From JABDQZ01 sp963801985 (GTDB lineage: Bacteria > Pseudomonadota > Gammaproteobacteria > Chromatiales > Chromatiaceae): a DNA stretch of 64,000 bases. Location of the stretch: the NCBI GenBank assembly GCA_963801985.1, contig CAWDGV010000013.1:86330-150329 (forward strand), written 5' to 3'. Under the pieces are notes generated by a model that was not told the origin of the DNA, made no database searches, and was given only the letters and a program-made list of their open reading frames with translations. This document shows, piece after piece, positions 9,518-16,942 of the stretch. The position numbers and the translations under genes were made by a program. Positions within the stretch are counted from its first letter, which is position 1; each line of letters begins with the position of its first letter.

Positions 9518-9859
9518 ATGCAGATTGATATCAAGAATGACAACCTAACGATGACTAATGCTATACGACGTCATACTATGGATCGATTAGCTTTCGATCT
9601 ATCTAGTTGTGGCGACTGTATTCATCATGTCGTTGTCAAATTTTCCGATATTAGAGGCCCTCATGGAAATGATAAATATTGCCGCCTACAAATTGGACTT
9701 GTCGGAATGAGGGAGATTCTCGTTGAGATTAGCGCCCTCGATTTATTTGTTGCGATTGATAGGGCATCCGAACGGGCCAGACGTATCTTACAAGGCAAAT
9801 TGACCCAACAAGAATTTTTTTCCCGATACAGTTTATCTTGCTCATTGTCTCGGGCTTAA
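9518..9859 (+). CDS. Ribosome hibernation-promoting factor-like protein (S30AE/HPF family)
   Basis: This 113-residue protein has the HPF/YfiA fold pattern: MQIDIKNDNLTMTNAIRRHT at the start, a central VVVKFSDIRGPHGNDKYCRLQIGL strand pair, and a C-terminal helix DLFVAIDRASERARRILQGKL. Family members bind the 30S decoding centre and silence ribosomes in slow growth. It lacks the long C-terminal dimerisation domain, so it is a short form. It is not next to rpoN or PTS genes as the housekeeping copy usually is, so it may be an accessory paralogue. It may share a transcript with fixH, which starts 36 bases later. Confidence 0.8.
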   Translation: MQIDIKNDNLTMTNAIRRHTMDRLAFDLSSCGDCIHHVVVKFSDIRGPHGNDKYCRLQIGLVGMREILVEISALDLFVAIDRASERARRILQGKLTQQEFFSRYSLSCSLSRA

Positions 9860-9895
9860 GCACTTTAGATCCTTCTCAACCATGAGAAAATAAAC

Positions 9896-10396
9896 ATGAA
9901 TGAAACATCACCGATTCAACCCTGGTATAAACAATTTTGGCCCTGGTTTTTAATCGCTTTTCCTCTGACAGCTGTTATTGGCTCGATGATTACTATCAAT
10001 ATTGCTTTTACTGATGCAGATGGTCTGGTTAAAGACGATTATTACAAAGAGGGGCTCGCCATGAATCAGAACAAGGCCAGGAAACGTTATGCTGAAAATC
10101 TTGGGCTAGAAGCCCAAGGCCAGATCAACACTGATACGAGGTCTGTTACCATCGCGCTGAATGATGCTGCGATAGGTCATTATGACAAGCTAATAGTCAC
10201 AATGATCCACCCTACCCGGGCCCATAATGACATGTCTATACCAGTCCAGAAAAGCGCTGACAACACCTATACAGGTCAAATGAATCTGGACCCCAAACCG
10301 GGATACTGGTGGTTGAGGCTGTCGCCAGAAAACGATAGCTGGTATATCGATGGCCGTGTCAGGCTACCTGAAGACCAGACTGTTCATCTGAAATAG
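9896..10396 (+). CDS. fixH: FixH family protein
   Basis: This is a 166-residue single-pass membrane protein: short N-terminus, one helix (FWPWFLIAFPLTAVIGSMITINIAF), the DGLVKDDYYKEGLAMNQ signature, and a periplasmic beta domain. FixH proteins normally sit in the cco/fixGHIS cluster and help copper loading of cbb3 oxidase. Here no cco gene, FixG or copper ATPase is adjacent, so the gene is displaced or serves another oxidase. A hairpin terminator follows about 80 bases downstream. Confidence 0.88.
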   Translation: MNETSPIQPWYKQFWPWFLIAFPLTAVIGSMITINIAFTDADGLVKDDYYKEGLAMNQNKARKRYAENLGLEAQGQINTDTRSVTIALNDAAIGHYDKLIVTMIHPTRAHNDMSIPVQKSADNTYTGQMNLDPKPGYWWLRLSPENDSWYIDGRVRLPEDQTVHLK

Positions 10397-10479
10397 CCCT
10401 TTCGAGAAATTTTCAACCTACAGTATTTATTAATACTGTTGAAAAACGATACCTATTATATAATCACCCAAGATAGGAA

Positions 10480-10503
10480 CCATCTTATTTAGATGGCTTT
10501 TTA
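10480..10503 (+). terminator. Terminator after fixH
   Basis: CCATCT and AGATGG form a 6-bp stem around TATTT and are followed by CTTTTTATTT on the plus strand, the direction of fixH transcription. Confidence 0.75.
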
Positions 10504-10645
10504 TTTATGGGTGTCAGCTAAATACTAAAGCAGCTTTTTTTACATCAAACTAATATGCGTCCGCTTTTACATGCGATCTCAACCGGTCATTGGATTTGGT
10601 AAGTCTACATCTTGAAATTTGGAGAAAGCTGCCAGTCATTGTTAT

Positions 10646-10708
10646 AAATAACGTTGTAAATCAGCCGCGAGCGCATTTAGCGCGTCGGCTGGATTTGCCT
10701 AGTTGGGC
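10646..10708 (-). repeat. attC-like recombination site (after lipoprotein cassette)
   Basis: Read on the minus strand it begins GCCCAAC, 19 bases past the stop codon of the lipoprotein gene. It has long imperfect palindromic arms (AAATCCAGCCG against CGGCTGATTT) around a GC-rich centre, and ends CAACGTTATTT. Position, length (63 bases) and foldback structure fit an integron attC. The distal core is degenerate (GTTATTT instead of GTTRRRY), so it may be inactive. Confidence 0.65.
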
Positions 10709-10727
10709 TTTGTTACATAACCGTTTT

Positions 10728-11150
10728 CTAAAACATATGGATAAGCTTGTCTGTTAACTTGAAATACCTGTTTAAATTCGATTGAGTCTTTTCCTTAAGA
10801 TTGCCTTCAGCATTAATGTGGATGTCCTCTACTACTACGGCAATTTCTTTTGCGAGTTTCTGTCCCTCGCCCGTTAGGTTATCAGCTAAGTAAGCAACGC
10901 TTTTCTCAAGGGTATAGGTAATGATATGTATTTCCTGTAACTCCGCTACGTCAAGTTTTGTTTTACGTTTAATCTCCGCTGTTTTCTCAACAAATATTTT
11001 TTCAGCATCTTCCATTGAGGTGACGTCAGCAATTATTAGATGCTGAGTTGGTTTTTTCTTCGATTCACCAGTAGCCTCTATACTTGTTGATGCACAGCCA
11101 GAAATCACCAAAATAATACCAAAAACGAATATTAACTCACTTTTCTTCAT
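10728..11150 (-). CDS. Small lipoprotein in a gene cassette
   Basis: This is a 140-residue protein with a lipoprotein signal: KKSE, a hydrophobic core and the lipobox ISGCAS (Cys near residue 19). The mature part is helical and charged, with no family I recognise. It is framed by attC-like sites on both sides (11205-11322 upstream, 10646-10708 downstream) and points the same way as the cassette genes at 14-16 kb. It is therefore best read as a mobile gene cassette encoding an envelope lipoprotein. Confidence 0.7.
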   Translation of the reverse strand: MKKSELIFVFGIILVISGCASTSIEATGESKKKPTQHLIIADVTSMEDAEKIFVEKTAEIKRKTKLDVAELQEIHIITYTLEKSVAYLADNLTGEGQKLAKEIAVVVEDIHINAEGNLKEKTQSNLNRYFKLTDKLIHMF

Positions 11151-11204
11151 CTATAATTCCTCGCGCCAAAATTTGATTGAAAGCTAGGCTACGGTGTTTT
11201 TTTT

Positions 11205-11322
11205 GCCTAACGTTCGAGTTAAGTGGCCGTAGCGAAAACGTAACTAAATCCAGGCCAGGTAGCTACAAACGTAATATCCGCCGCCCAAAGCTGATTGGGC
11301 TAGTACCAACAGAGCGTTAGAT
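11205..11322. repeat. attC-like site, 118 bases
   Basis: The two ends match the integron core consensus: GCCTAAC at 11205-11211 and GTTAGAT at 11316-11322. Inner bases continue the pairing (AACGTTC against GAGCGTT, one mismatch). Being near-palindromic, it reads as attC on either strand. The middle is less clearly paired than in the sites at 14-15 kb. Confidence 0.55.
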
Positions 11323-11490
11323 AGTTGCACAGGTAAAAAGTTTTTCAATACCCTGCGCAACTTCAACCCTGTTAATATTGACTAATACGTAAATTCACAG
11401 CATCAAGTACTGGATGACTGATGTTGAAATTCTAGGCTGAGAATGCTCGATTAGAACACGTCAACAACAATTGCAGAGTAACTATCTAAC
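11316..11490. repeat. 11-bp inverted repeat bounding about 150 bases without a gene
   Basis: GTTAGATAGTT at 11316-11326 and its exact complement AACTATCTAAC at 11480-11490 enclose a stretch with no open frame. Both ends contain a GTTRRRY core, so this could be a cassette without a gene, or the ends of a small inserted element. A functional attC for such a cassette would be the one at 11205-11322. Confidence 0.45.
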
Positions 11491-11504
11491 AGGAGAAAAA
11501 TACA

Positions 11505-11735
11505 GATGCTGAAAACTGGATGGCCCACCCTGGTTCAGCACATGCCATTTTAAATATTTTTCGTCATCGTAAAACACCGCATAATTTTATAATTCTTTCT
11601 GGTGATGTGCATTATTCATTCGTCTATGATGTCGAGCTGCGAGGTGAGCATGAATTTAAAATATATGAGTGTCTACTGGTTCGGAGTAAGTCCACTCTCT
11701 ATAACTTGAGATTAGATGTTGCATCGACCGATTGA
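11505..11735 (+). pseudogene. Relic of a PhoD-like phosphatase
   Basis: The frame reads DAENWMAHPGSAHAIL then FIILSGDVHYSFVYDVELR, matching the C-terminal metal-binding segment (GDVHYS) of PhoD/alkaline phosphatase D-type metallophosphatases. Only about 50 residues have this similarity, after which the frame drifts to its stop at 11735. The relic begins just after the ATCTAAC repeat at 11484-11490, as if an element had replaced the rest of the gene. Confidence 0.65.
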
Positions 11736-11838
11736 GACCGCAGCCTGAAGCAGACCTCCGATCAGGAACTCAATAAGAGCTGCTTCCAGTCCTTTGCTTG
11801 TAGATTACAACTTTATAGCATTTTCAAAGCTGGTCTTG

Positions 11839-13659
11839 TCAATCGATTTGTATTTTCACATGAAAGTCATTCGTCGTGCAGTGCTGTCGTATGATGGCAT
11901 CCATTTCTTCTTTTGAAGAGGCATTTATCGATCTTCGCCCTATTTCGAGGCCTTTCTTGGTTTTGCTTAAAAATATACAGGTTGCAGTATGCACCACTTT
12001 TTTCTTTCCTTTATGTTCCACCGTTACATTAAAGTCATCTGTCGTGCAATGCTGACGTATCATGGCATCCATTTCTTCTTTTGAAGAGGCATTAATCAAT
12101 CTTCGCCCTATTTCGAGGCCTTTCTTGGTTTTGCTCTTAAAAATGCATGTTGCGCTAAAATTACTCGCTGTAACTTTATTTTCTTTATCGCCACAAACAG
12201 TAGCCTTGGCCTGTTTAAGCTTTTGATCAAGACTGGCTGTCTTTTGTATGATGGCTTGATGCCCTGAGCTTTGTTGACAGTAATTATCTTTTAACGTCCA
12301 TAAACTGGCAGATTTTTCCTGAGCCTGGCGCAGGTTTTTTTCAGCCTCAGCCAACTTGCAGTCTGCAATTTTGCTTTTAGCCTGGTTAAGCAGAGTCCCA
12401 ATCTTGTTTGACTCTGTATCAACTGCTCTAGTCAGACGGTCTACCCACTTGATCTCAACCTTGTTTATAAAACGTGTAGCGCACTCTAGGTTGGGGGGAA
12501 GCTCATTAGCTGTACCCCAGAGACGATATGTAATGTCACAGGCCCTTTTAAAATCACCATTCTCCAGAGCGCGATCAAAGATAGGTTTCTGTTGGCTAGC
12601 AAGTTGCGTGGCTTTCTGCCAGCTTTTGCGAGCCTTTTGTAGTTGTTGTTTGCGCTCGTCTATCTTCCCAAACAGCTTGAGCATATTCAAAAGCGAACCC
12701 TGATTGTTTTTGAGGTCATTGTGTAAGTTTTTTAGCTTGGTTTGCTGAGGGTTCTGGTCGAATGCTTGGTTATAGCCCCGCATGTAATCTATGTACCACT
12801 CGCCATAGCAGTCTGCATACATCTCGGCATAGCGGTACTCATGGCTGGCTACCCGGCAAAATTCACGCTGGCTCTGCTCGGCGAGACGCAGCTTTTCTGC
12901 AGCTTCGTCGAACTTGCATGCATCCAAGGCATACCTGGCTTGCCCGTAATGATGATCCGCTTTTACGTAATCAGCCATAGTAATCATTTTGGATACGAAC
13001 CCAAACCAGCTTTCCGCCGCCTCGATTGCTTTAGCCTTTGCAGCCTGGAAATCTTTATAGACCTTCCATGCCTTTTTTAAATCCTCCAAGCTTAATTTGG
13101 TAATATCTGAAAACGAGGCACTAAGCGCCCAAGCCCCGCCCATTGCCTCCATGAATTTCTTTTTTGCCTCTGCTGGCTTTTTATAGTCATAGTCGGTCAG
13201 AAACTTAATCATGGCATCACGCCGCTTGATTCTTATGTCAGGAGGCAAATCTTTTGCCTCACGGTAATAGGCCACAATGAAGCTCTTTATCACATCTTTT
13301 TTTAGTTGGCTGACCTGAGCCTGGGCCAAAGATTGTGTCGCTGGGATTTGAGCGAACAGAGGCGAAAGGATCAGGAAGGCCTTATCCTTCATAGAACGGT
13401 CGTTAATACTCCGGGTCGCGAAGTCCAGAGCGTGCAAGGCATAACGGCCGGTTTGGGACAAGACCGAGGGGCGAGGCCCGCAATCTTTAGTCAGCTTATG
13501 CTTGAAACAGGAATATTTCCCGGCGCCTTCGAGATAGGTATCAAATGGGTCGGCCTGCGCTGTTGCAGTACAAGATAAAGCCAGCACAAGAACAGTAGAA
13601 ATGAGTCTTAGTAGCGTATTGCAGGGTTGGAACTGGCGGAAATTAATGCTAATAAACAT
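11839..13659 (-). CDS. Large secreted helical protein with a duplicated C-terminal module
   Basis: This 606-residue protein has a signal peptide (cleavage near ATAQADP). A long helical region follows, rich in Ala, Lys and Gln, with many scattered Cys (for example YALDACKFDEAAEKLR and CKLAEAEKNLRQAQEK, reminiscent of TPR-like helix pairs). Near the C-terminus a module TCIF.SKTKKGLEIGRR...RQHCTT occurs twice, 56 residues apart. No family is recognised. It lies between cassette loci but has no clear attC of its own. An extracytoplasmic scaffold or adhesin-like role is possible but unproven. Confidence 0.7.
   Translation of the reverse strand: MFISINFRQFQPCNTLLRLISTVLVLALSCTATAQADPFDTYLEGAGKYSCFKHKLTKDCGPRPSVLSQTGRYALHALDFATRSINDRSMKDKAFLILSPLFAQIPATQSLAQAQVSQLKKDVIKSFIVAYYREAKDLPPDIRIKRRDAMIKFLTDYDYKKPAEAKKKFMEAMGGAWALSASFSDITKLSLEDLKKAWKVYKDFQAAKAKAIEAAESWFGFVSKMITMADYVKADHHYGQARYALDACKFDEAAEKLRLAEQSQREFCRVASHEYRYAEMYADCYGEWYIDYMRGYNQAFDQNPQQTKLKNLHNDLKNNQGSLLNMLKLFGKIDERKQQLQKARKSWQKATQLASQQKPIFDRALENGDFKRACDITYRLWGTANELPPNLECATRFINKVEIKWVDRLTRAVDTESNKIGTLLNQAKSKIADCKLAEAEKNLRQAQEKSASLWTLKDNYCQQSSGHQAIIQKTASLDQKLKQAKATVCGDKENKVTASNFSATCIFKSKTKKGLEIGRRLINASSKEEMDAMIRQHCTTDDFNVTVEHKGKKKVVHTATCIFLSKTKKGLEIGRRSINASSKEEMDAIIRQHCTTNDFHVKIQID
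11863..12165 (-). repeat. Tandem 168-bp duplication inside the secreted protein gene
   Basis: Two copies start at 11863 and 12031 (period 168 bases, 56 codons). They are nearly identical over about 110 bases and encode KTKKGLEIGRR, INASSKEEMDA and IRQHCTT in each copy. Conservation at the DNA level implies a recent in-frame duplication. Confidence 0.85.
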
Positions 13660-14021
13660 CTCTAGCTCCTGAAGGCTGACACATTATTTATAATACTTTT
13701 GAAAAAACTACTCTGTATCTGTTTGATATCCCATGTCATAGATCAAATAATTATCAATATTAAGCTACAGCCGAGAAGCAGTCTCCCAGTAGAGGTTTTT
13801 TTGTTTGTTTATAGTCCACCATTAGCAATTAGAGACTAATTGCAGCATCAGCCATAATGACCGCGAAGGGCATGTAACGGCTGTCTTCCCGTGAACGTAT
13901 AGAGGTCTTGTGCTACCCATGACACACCTCCTGCCCCATACTTTAGGTCAATTTAGATGTGTCCACTGAACCGGGGCAAGACTAAGTAGCGGAAGAAATG
14001 AGATAATGATTTTCCGACCTT
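13660..14021. other. Intergenic; possible transposon end
   Basis: There is no intact gene. Around 13918-13985 the minus strand reads CAGTGGACACATCTAAATTG and then a GGGGCAGGAGGTGTGTCATGG stretch. This resembles the end of an IS3-type element just ahead of its first gene. The following codons (HKTSIRSREDSRYMPFAV in one frame) end within 30 residues. If real, it is only a stub. The remainder is AT-rich and would hold the promoter of the 606-residue protein. Confidence 0.35.
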
Positions 14022-14083
14022 ATCTAACGACCAAGTTCATCAGCGCAGCTCTTTCCAGGGTCTGGTGGAGCGCCTTGTTAGGC
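14022..14083 (-). repeat. attC site of the DUF6624 cassette
   Basis: On the minus strand GCCTAAC (14083-14077) follows the TAG stop codon directly, and the site ends GTTAGAT (14028-14022). It is 62 bases with pairing inner arms (AAGGCGCT against GCTGCGCT). This is the standard place and shape of a cassette recombination site. Confidence 0.85.
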
Positions 14084-14680
14084 CTAGGCGATCCACCCGA
14101 CTTCCCTTAAAAATTGAGTCATCTCGGACTGTCTTTCGAGGTAATCTTTCGGTGGCAACAAATTGTTCTTTCTTACATCTTCTTCCATCTCTTTGACTCT
14201 TTCTTCTAATGTGTTTAAACCTACCTTCTTTCTTAGTTCATTCACATTTTCGGTATCTTCAATGACCCATGGACTGAATTGCCCCTTTTCGTTCCAATCG
14301 AAGTAGCTTCCATACACTTGTGGCTCCCTGCTAAAGTAACGAATTCCATCCGTTAGACACGCAAGATGTCTAATGTTCGCCTCATTTTCTTGTACTGCAC
14401 TTTGAAATACAGGAAAGCACTTTTTCATAAAATCTGGCCTACTAATGGAATGCTGAAGGATCAACCATGCTGCATCCGCTCCTTCTTTGCCAACCAAGCT
14501 GATTTTAGGCCATCCATAAGTTTCAACGAAACTCTCGAGTTCGTTTGCCTGTTTTAAATGCAGCTCACGGATTTTTTTCGGATAGCCTTCATATAGCGAA
14601 CCATCCCTTGCAAGTTCTGTTTTCAGATGATTTTCTTCTTCTACCATCTTCACCAGTCTGCTCTTTAATTCTTCATTCAT
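14084..14680 (-). CDS. DUF6624 family protein in a gene cassette
   Basis: This is a soluble protein of about 198 residues. The ATG at 14680 (MNEELKSRL) is preferred over 14710, because 14710 lies inside the upstream attC site (14693-14765). The central pattern SLVGKEGADAAWLILQHS and later YFSREPQVYGSYF match DUF6624, a family of unknown function common in mobile gene cassettes. The stop codon abuts the attC at 14022-14083. Confidence 0.8.
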   Translation of the reverse strand: MNEELKSRLVKMVEEENHLKTELARDGSLYEGYPKKIRELHLKQANELESFVETYGWPKISLVGKEGADAAWLILQHSISRPDFMKKCFPVFQSAVQENEANIRHLACLTDGIRYFSREPQVYGSYFDWNEKGQFSPWVIEDTENVNELRKKVGLNTLEERVKEMEEDVRKNNLLPPKDYLERQSEMTQFLREVGWIA

Positions 14681-14692
14681 ACTCAAATAAAG

Positions 14693-14765
14693 GCTTAACG
14701 CTGCATTCACCGGAGAGCGAGGAGCCCCAGCGACGAGTAAATCCGAGTGAAATGCTTTGTTAGCC
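14693..14765 (-). repeat. attC site of the cytochrome cassette
   Basis: The ends are GGCTAAC (complement of 14759-14765) and GTTAAGC (complement of 14693-14699). The arms GCATTTCACTCGG and CCGGTGAATGC pair across a GC-rich centre. It is 73 bases long and lies 24 bases past the cytochrome stop. Confidence 0.88.
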
Positions 14766-14788
14766 TTTTTTCATTATTGAGTACTAAC

Positions 14789-15223
14789 TCACTCAGCTGT
14801 AAACATGGCATGACAAGCTAGGCATTGCTTCATTAATTCTCCAGTGAACGACGCTAAAGTGTCCATGTCATCAGTTTCAGCACGTATCACCAATTCTTCA
14901 AACATCATGTGGGTTGGCCCACCGATTTCTTTAAATGATTGCGGTGTCTTTTTCTTTATGGAAACTGGGGTTTCTCTAGCCATTCTGTTGCCAGAATAAC
15001 GAGCGGACTTGATGATTAAATCACGATTTTCTTCGCCTATGCCGGCTATTACCCCTTGAATACTTGCAAGCATTTGCCGCATTTCACTTAGAAACTCAGC
15101 CTTCTCAGCATCAGTGAAGCCCAGCTTGATTCTATTGTCTTGGCTTTCAAGATCGATAGCACCGATTGGCAGGCTAAGGAAAAATATTGCTGTCGATAGG
15201 AATAATGCGAGTATGTTTTTCAT
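14789..15223 (-). CDS. Cytochrome c556/c'-like protein in a gene cassette
   Basis: This 144-residue protein has a signal peptide (to about PIGAID), a helical body, and one haem-attachment motif CLACH near the C-terminus. That is the placement of class II cytochromes (c', c556). Such periplasmic four-helix cytochromes bind small gases or pass electrons. Between two attC sites, the gene forms a complete mobile cassette of about 470 bases. Cassettes carrying a haem protein are uncommon. Confidence 0.75.
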   Translation of the reverse strand: MKNILALFLSTAIFFLSLPIGAIDLESQDNRIKLGFTDAEKAEFLSEMRQMLASIQGVIAGIGEENRDLIIKSARYSGNRMARETPVSIKKKTPQSFKEIGGPTHMMFEELVIRAETDDMDTLASFTGELMKQCLACHAMFTAE

Positions 15224-15238
15224 GGTTTCTCTTTATTA

Positions 15239-15320
15239 GGCTAACGCCGTAAATAAATTGCACATTTGTAGTGAGCAGCGCGAACGAAAAATGTGTCAAT
15301 GTTGATTTGCATTGTTAGGC
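15239..15320 (-). repeat. attC site of the patatin cassette
   Basis: The minus strand starts GCCTAAC (15320-15314), which contains the TAA stop of the patatin gene, and ends GTTAGCC (15245-15239). The inner arms pair (GACACATTTTTCG against CTACAAATGTGC) around a GCGCTGC centre. It is 82 bases long. Confidence 0.88.
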
Positions 15321-16211
15321 CATACTTAATACGTGATGTATTTCTGGCAACATCCTTTGGACGCACTCCTTTCCCTCCGTTACAGCTTCATTTGCTCGAT
15401 AAAATTCCAGCAATCCAATATGAGATAGCTTTGGGGAAAGCAATATATCTGGGGGATCCCCAGCCATGCGACTTCTAGTAATTCTATCTTGAGTTATATT
15501 GACCGAACTCGCGATTGCTTCAAATAGGCTCGGTGGTTGATCATCTACCTTGGTTGTAGAAAATATAGAAGATGTATATTCTGCAACTAGGTCAGTGAGT
15601 TTATCCACAACACCTAAATCTTGTTTTTTTGTATTCTCTGTTTTTTTAAGATGTTTGCCGACAATATCACCATTTAAATTTACGGCTATAACAATATCTG
15701 CACCTAGTGCGCGACAAACCGAAACCGGAACCGGATTGACTAACCCTCCATCTACTAGCCATTTATTGTTATTTCTAATTGCCGGAAAGAGACCAGGCAA
15801 GGAAATGGATGACCAAACGGCTTCTAAGACTGGCCCTTTCGTTAACCATACCTCTCTGCCGGTTTCTAAATCCGTTGATACAGTGGCATATTGTTTAGCA
15901 AGATTCTCTATTGCCGCATTATCACTAGCTACGTATTCATTTAAAAAATGATGCAGTCTTTCTGTATTAACAAAACCATTCAGCGATGAGTTAATTTCAA
16001 AAAACCTAGCCGTTTCAAGCTTTGTTAATGAACACGCCCATTCTTCTAACTTCTCAAGATTATCTGACACATAGGATGCGCCAACTAATGAGCCTATGGA
16101 CGTGCCACAAACAATATTTGGCACGATTCCATGCTCAGCCAATGCTTCGATTACACCTATATGCGACCACCCACGAGAAGAACCGCTTCCAAGTGCTAAA
16201 CCAATATTCAT
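15315..16211 (-). CDS. Patatin-like phospholipase (RssA type) in a gene cassette
   Basis: This 298-residue protein has the patatin catalytic dyad setting: oxyanion loop GSGSSRGW (residues 8-15), nucleophile Ser in GTSIGS (residues 36-41) and the Asp in VDGG. No signal peptide is present, so it is probably cytoplasmic or membrane-peripheral, acting as a lipid acyl hydrolase. It is the first cassette of the array: a GTTAGGC core (complement of 16248-16254) lies 37 bases before the start, and its stop codon lies inside its own attC. Patatin-like genes occur in defence islands too, but no partner nucleotidyltransferase or cyclase is next to it. Confidence 0.9.
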   Translation of the reverse strand: MNIGLALGSGSSRGWSHIGVIEALAEHGIVPNIVCGTSIGSLVGASYVSDNLEKLEEWACSLTKLETARFFEINSSLNGFVNTERLHHFLNEYVASDNAAIENLAKQYATVSTDLETGREVWLTKGPVLEAVWSSISLPGLFPAIRNNNKWLVDGGLVNPVPVSVCRALGADIVIAVNLNGDIVGKHLKKTENTKKQDLGVVDKLTDLVAEYTSSIFSTTKVDDQPPSLFEAIASSVNITQDRITRSRMAGDPPDILLSPKLSHIGLLEFYRANEAVTEGKECVQRMLPEIHHVLSMA

Positions 16212-16247
16212 TCTGATCTCGCTATGATGCTCATTGTGTTTTGTAAG

Positions 16248-16367
16248 GCCTAACTATAAATATACCCCACATGCGTCCGATAATACCGAGCGATTTATGT
16301 CATGTATTCCGGCTTTCACGTGGATAACTTGTTGATTTACCATGATCTAGCTTCTGAAAGGGAACGT
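16248..16367 (-). other. Cassette-array leader (possible attI-like site), copy A
   Basis: The segment just upstream of the first cassette core is repeated ahead of the solitary cassette at 58 kb. Over 16250-16323 against 58839-58912 I count 58 of 74 identical bases without a gap, and a shared GGGAACGT follows at 16360 and 58951. The DNA is non-coding and has a short hairpin (CGATAATACCG region). It ends in GTTAGGC on the minus strand. It sits where an attI would, but no integrase gene is in view. Confidence 0.6.
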
Positions 16368-16467
16368 ATATTACATAGAGCAAAGTGGACGCATTGAAGT
16401 ATCTAGTAAAACAAGAAATTTCCATTATTTAAAATATCCTCTTGGTCCGCTTTCAGCAAAAGGAGGC

Positions 16468-16683
16468 TTATTCACTTCCATCAAGCATCACACGTTTACC
16501 CTTGACCACGGCAGACAACTTCAACCCTACATGTCCACATTCTTTACAGATCATTTCGTCCGCCACTTCTCGTTCCCAGTTGTAGTCTATTGTGTGGATG
16601 TCTAAGTCTTCTTCCCAACCGCAAGCATCGCAATGGCAGCGGAGGTCATAATGGTCTGCAAATTTTTCATTTACGTGAGACAT
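16468..16683 (-). CDS. Small zinc-ribbon protein
   Basis: This is a 71-residue protein with two Cys pairs (CHCDACGW and CKECGH), the spacing of a zinc ribbon, in an acidic background. It has a good ribosome site (AAAAAGGAATG) before the ATG. No specific family is recognised. It could be a regulatory or RNA/DNA-binding accessory protein. Confidence 0.7.
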   Translation of the reverse strand: MSHVNEKFADHYDLRCHCDACGWEEDLDIHTIDYNWEREVADEMICKECGHVGLKLSAVVKGKRVMLDGSE

Positions 16684-16942
16684 GATTTCATTCCTTTTTC
16701 ATTCTGTAACTCAAGCTAATTTAGTCTGCTTACAAGCTTAAATGAGACCCTATCATATTTTGATTGTTTGACAGTAATCACAATTTTGTTTAGTACGCTT
16801 CTGGCCGAAAGTCCCGATAAGTCATGAAATCAATAGCGTACGCTTTTTTCAAGAATTGTGTTGGGTTGCCAGTTGAGTAAAACTTCCTGTTTCAACCTAT
16901 TGCATGAAGATGCTACCCATACTGCTGCATTTATTTAGGTGT

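Larger units (their letters stand above)
10397..10727. other. Intergenic holding two inverted repeats and an attC-like site
   Basis: This contains an 8-bp inverted repeat (ACAGTATT at 10420, AATACTGT to 10439), the terminator at 10480-10503, an uninformative AT-rich part, and the attC-like site at 10646-10708. No gene is seen. Confidence 0.6.
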
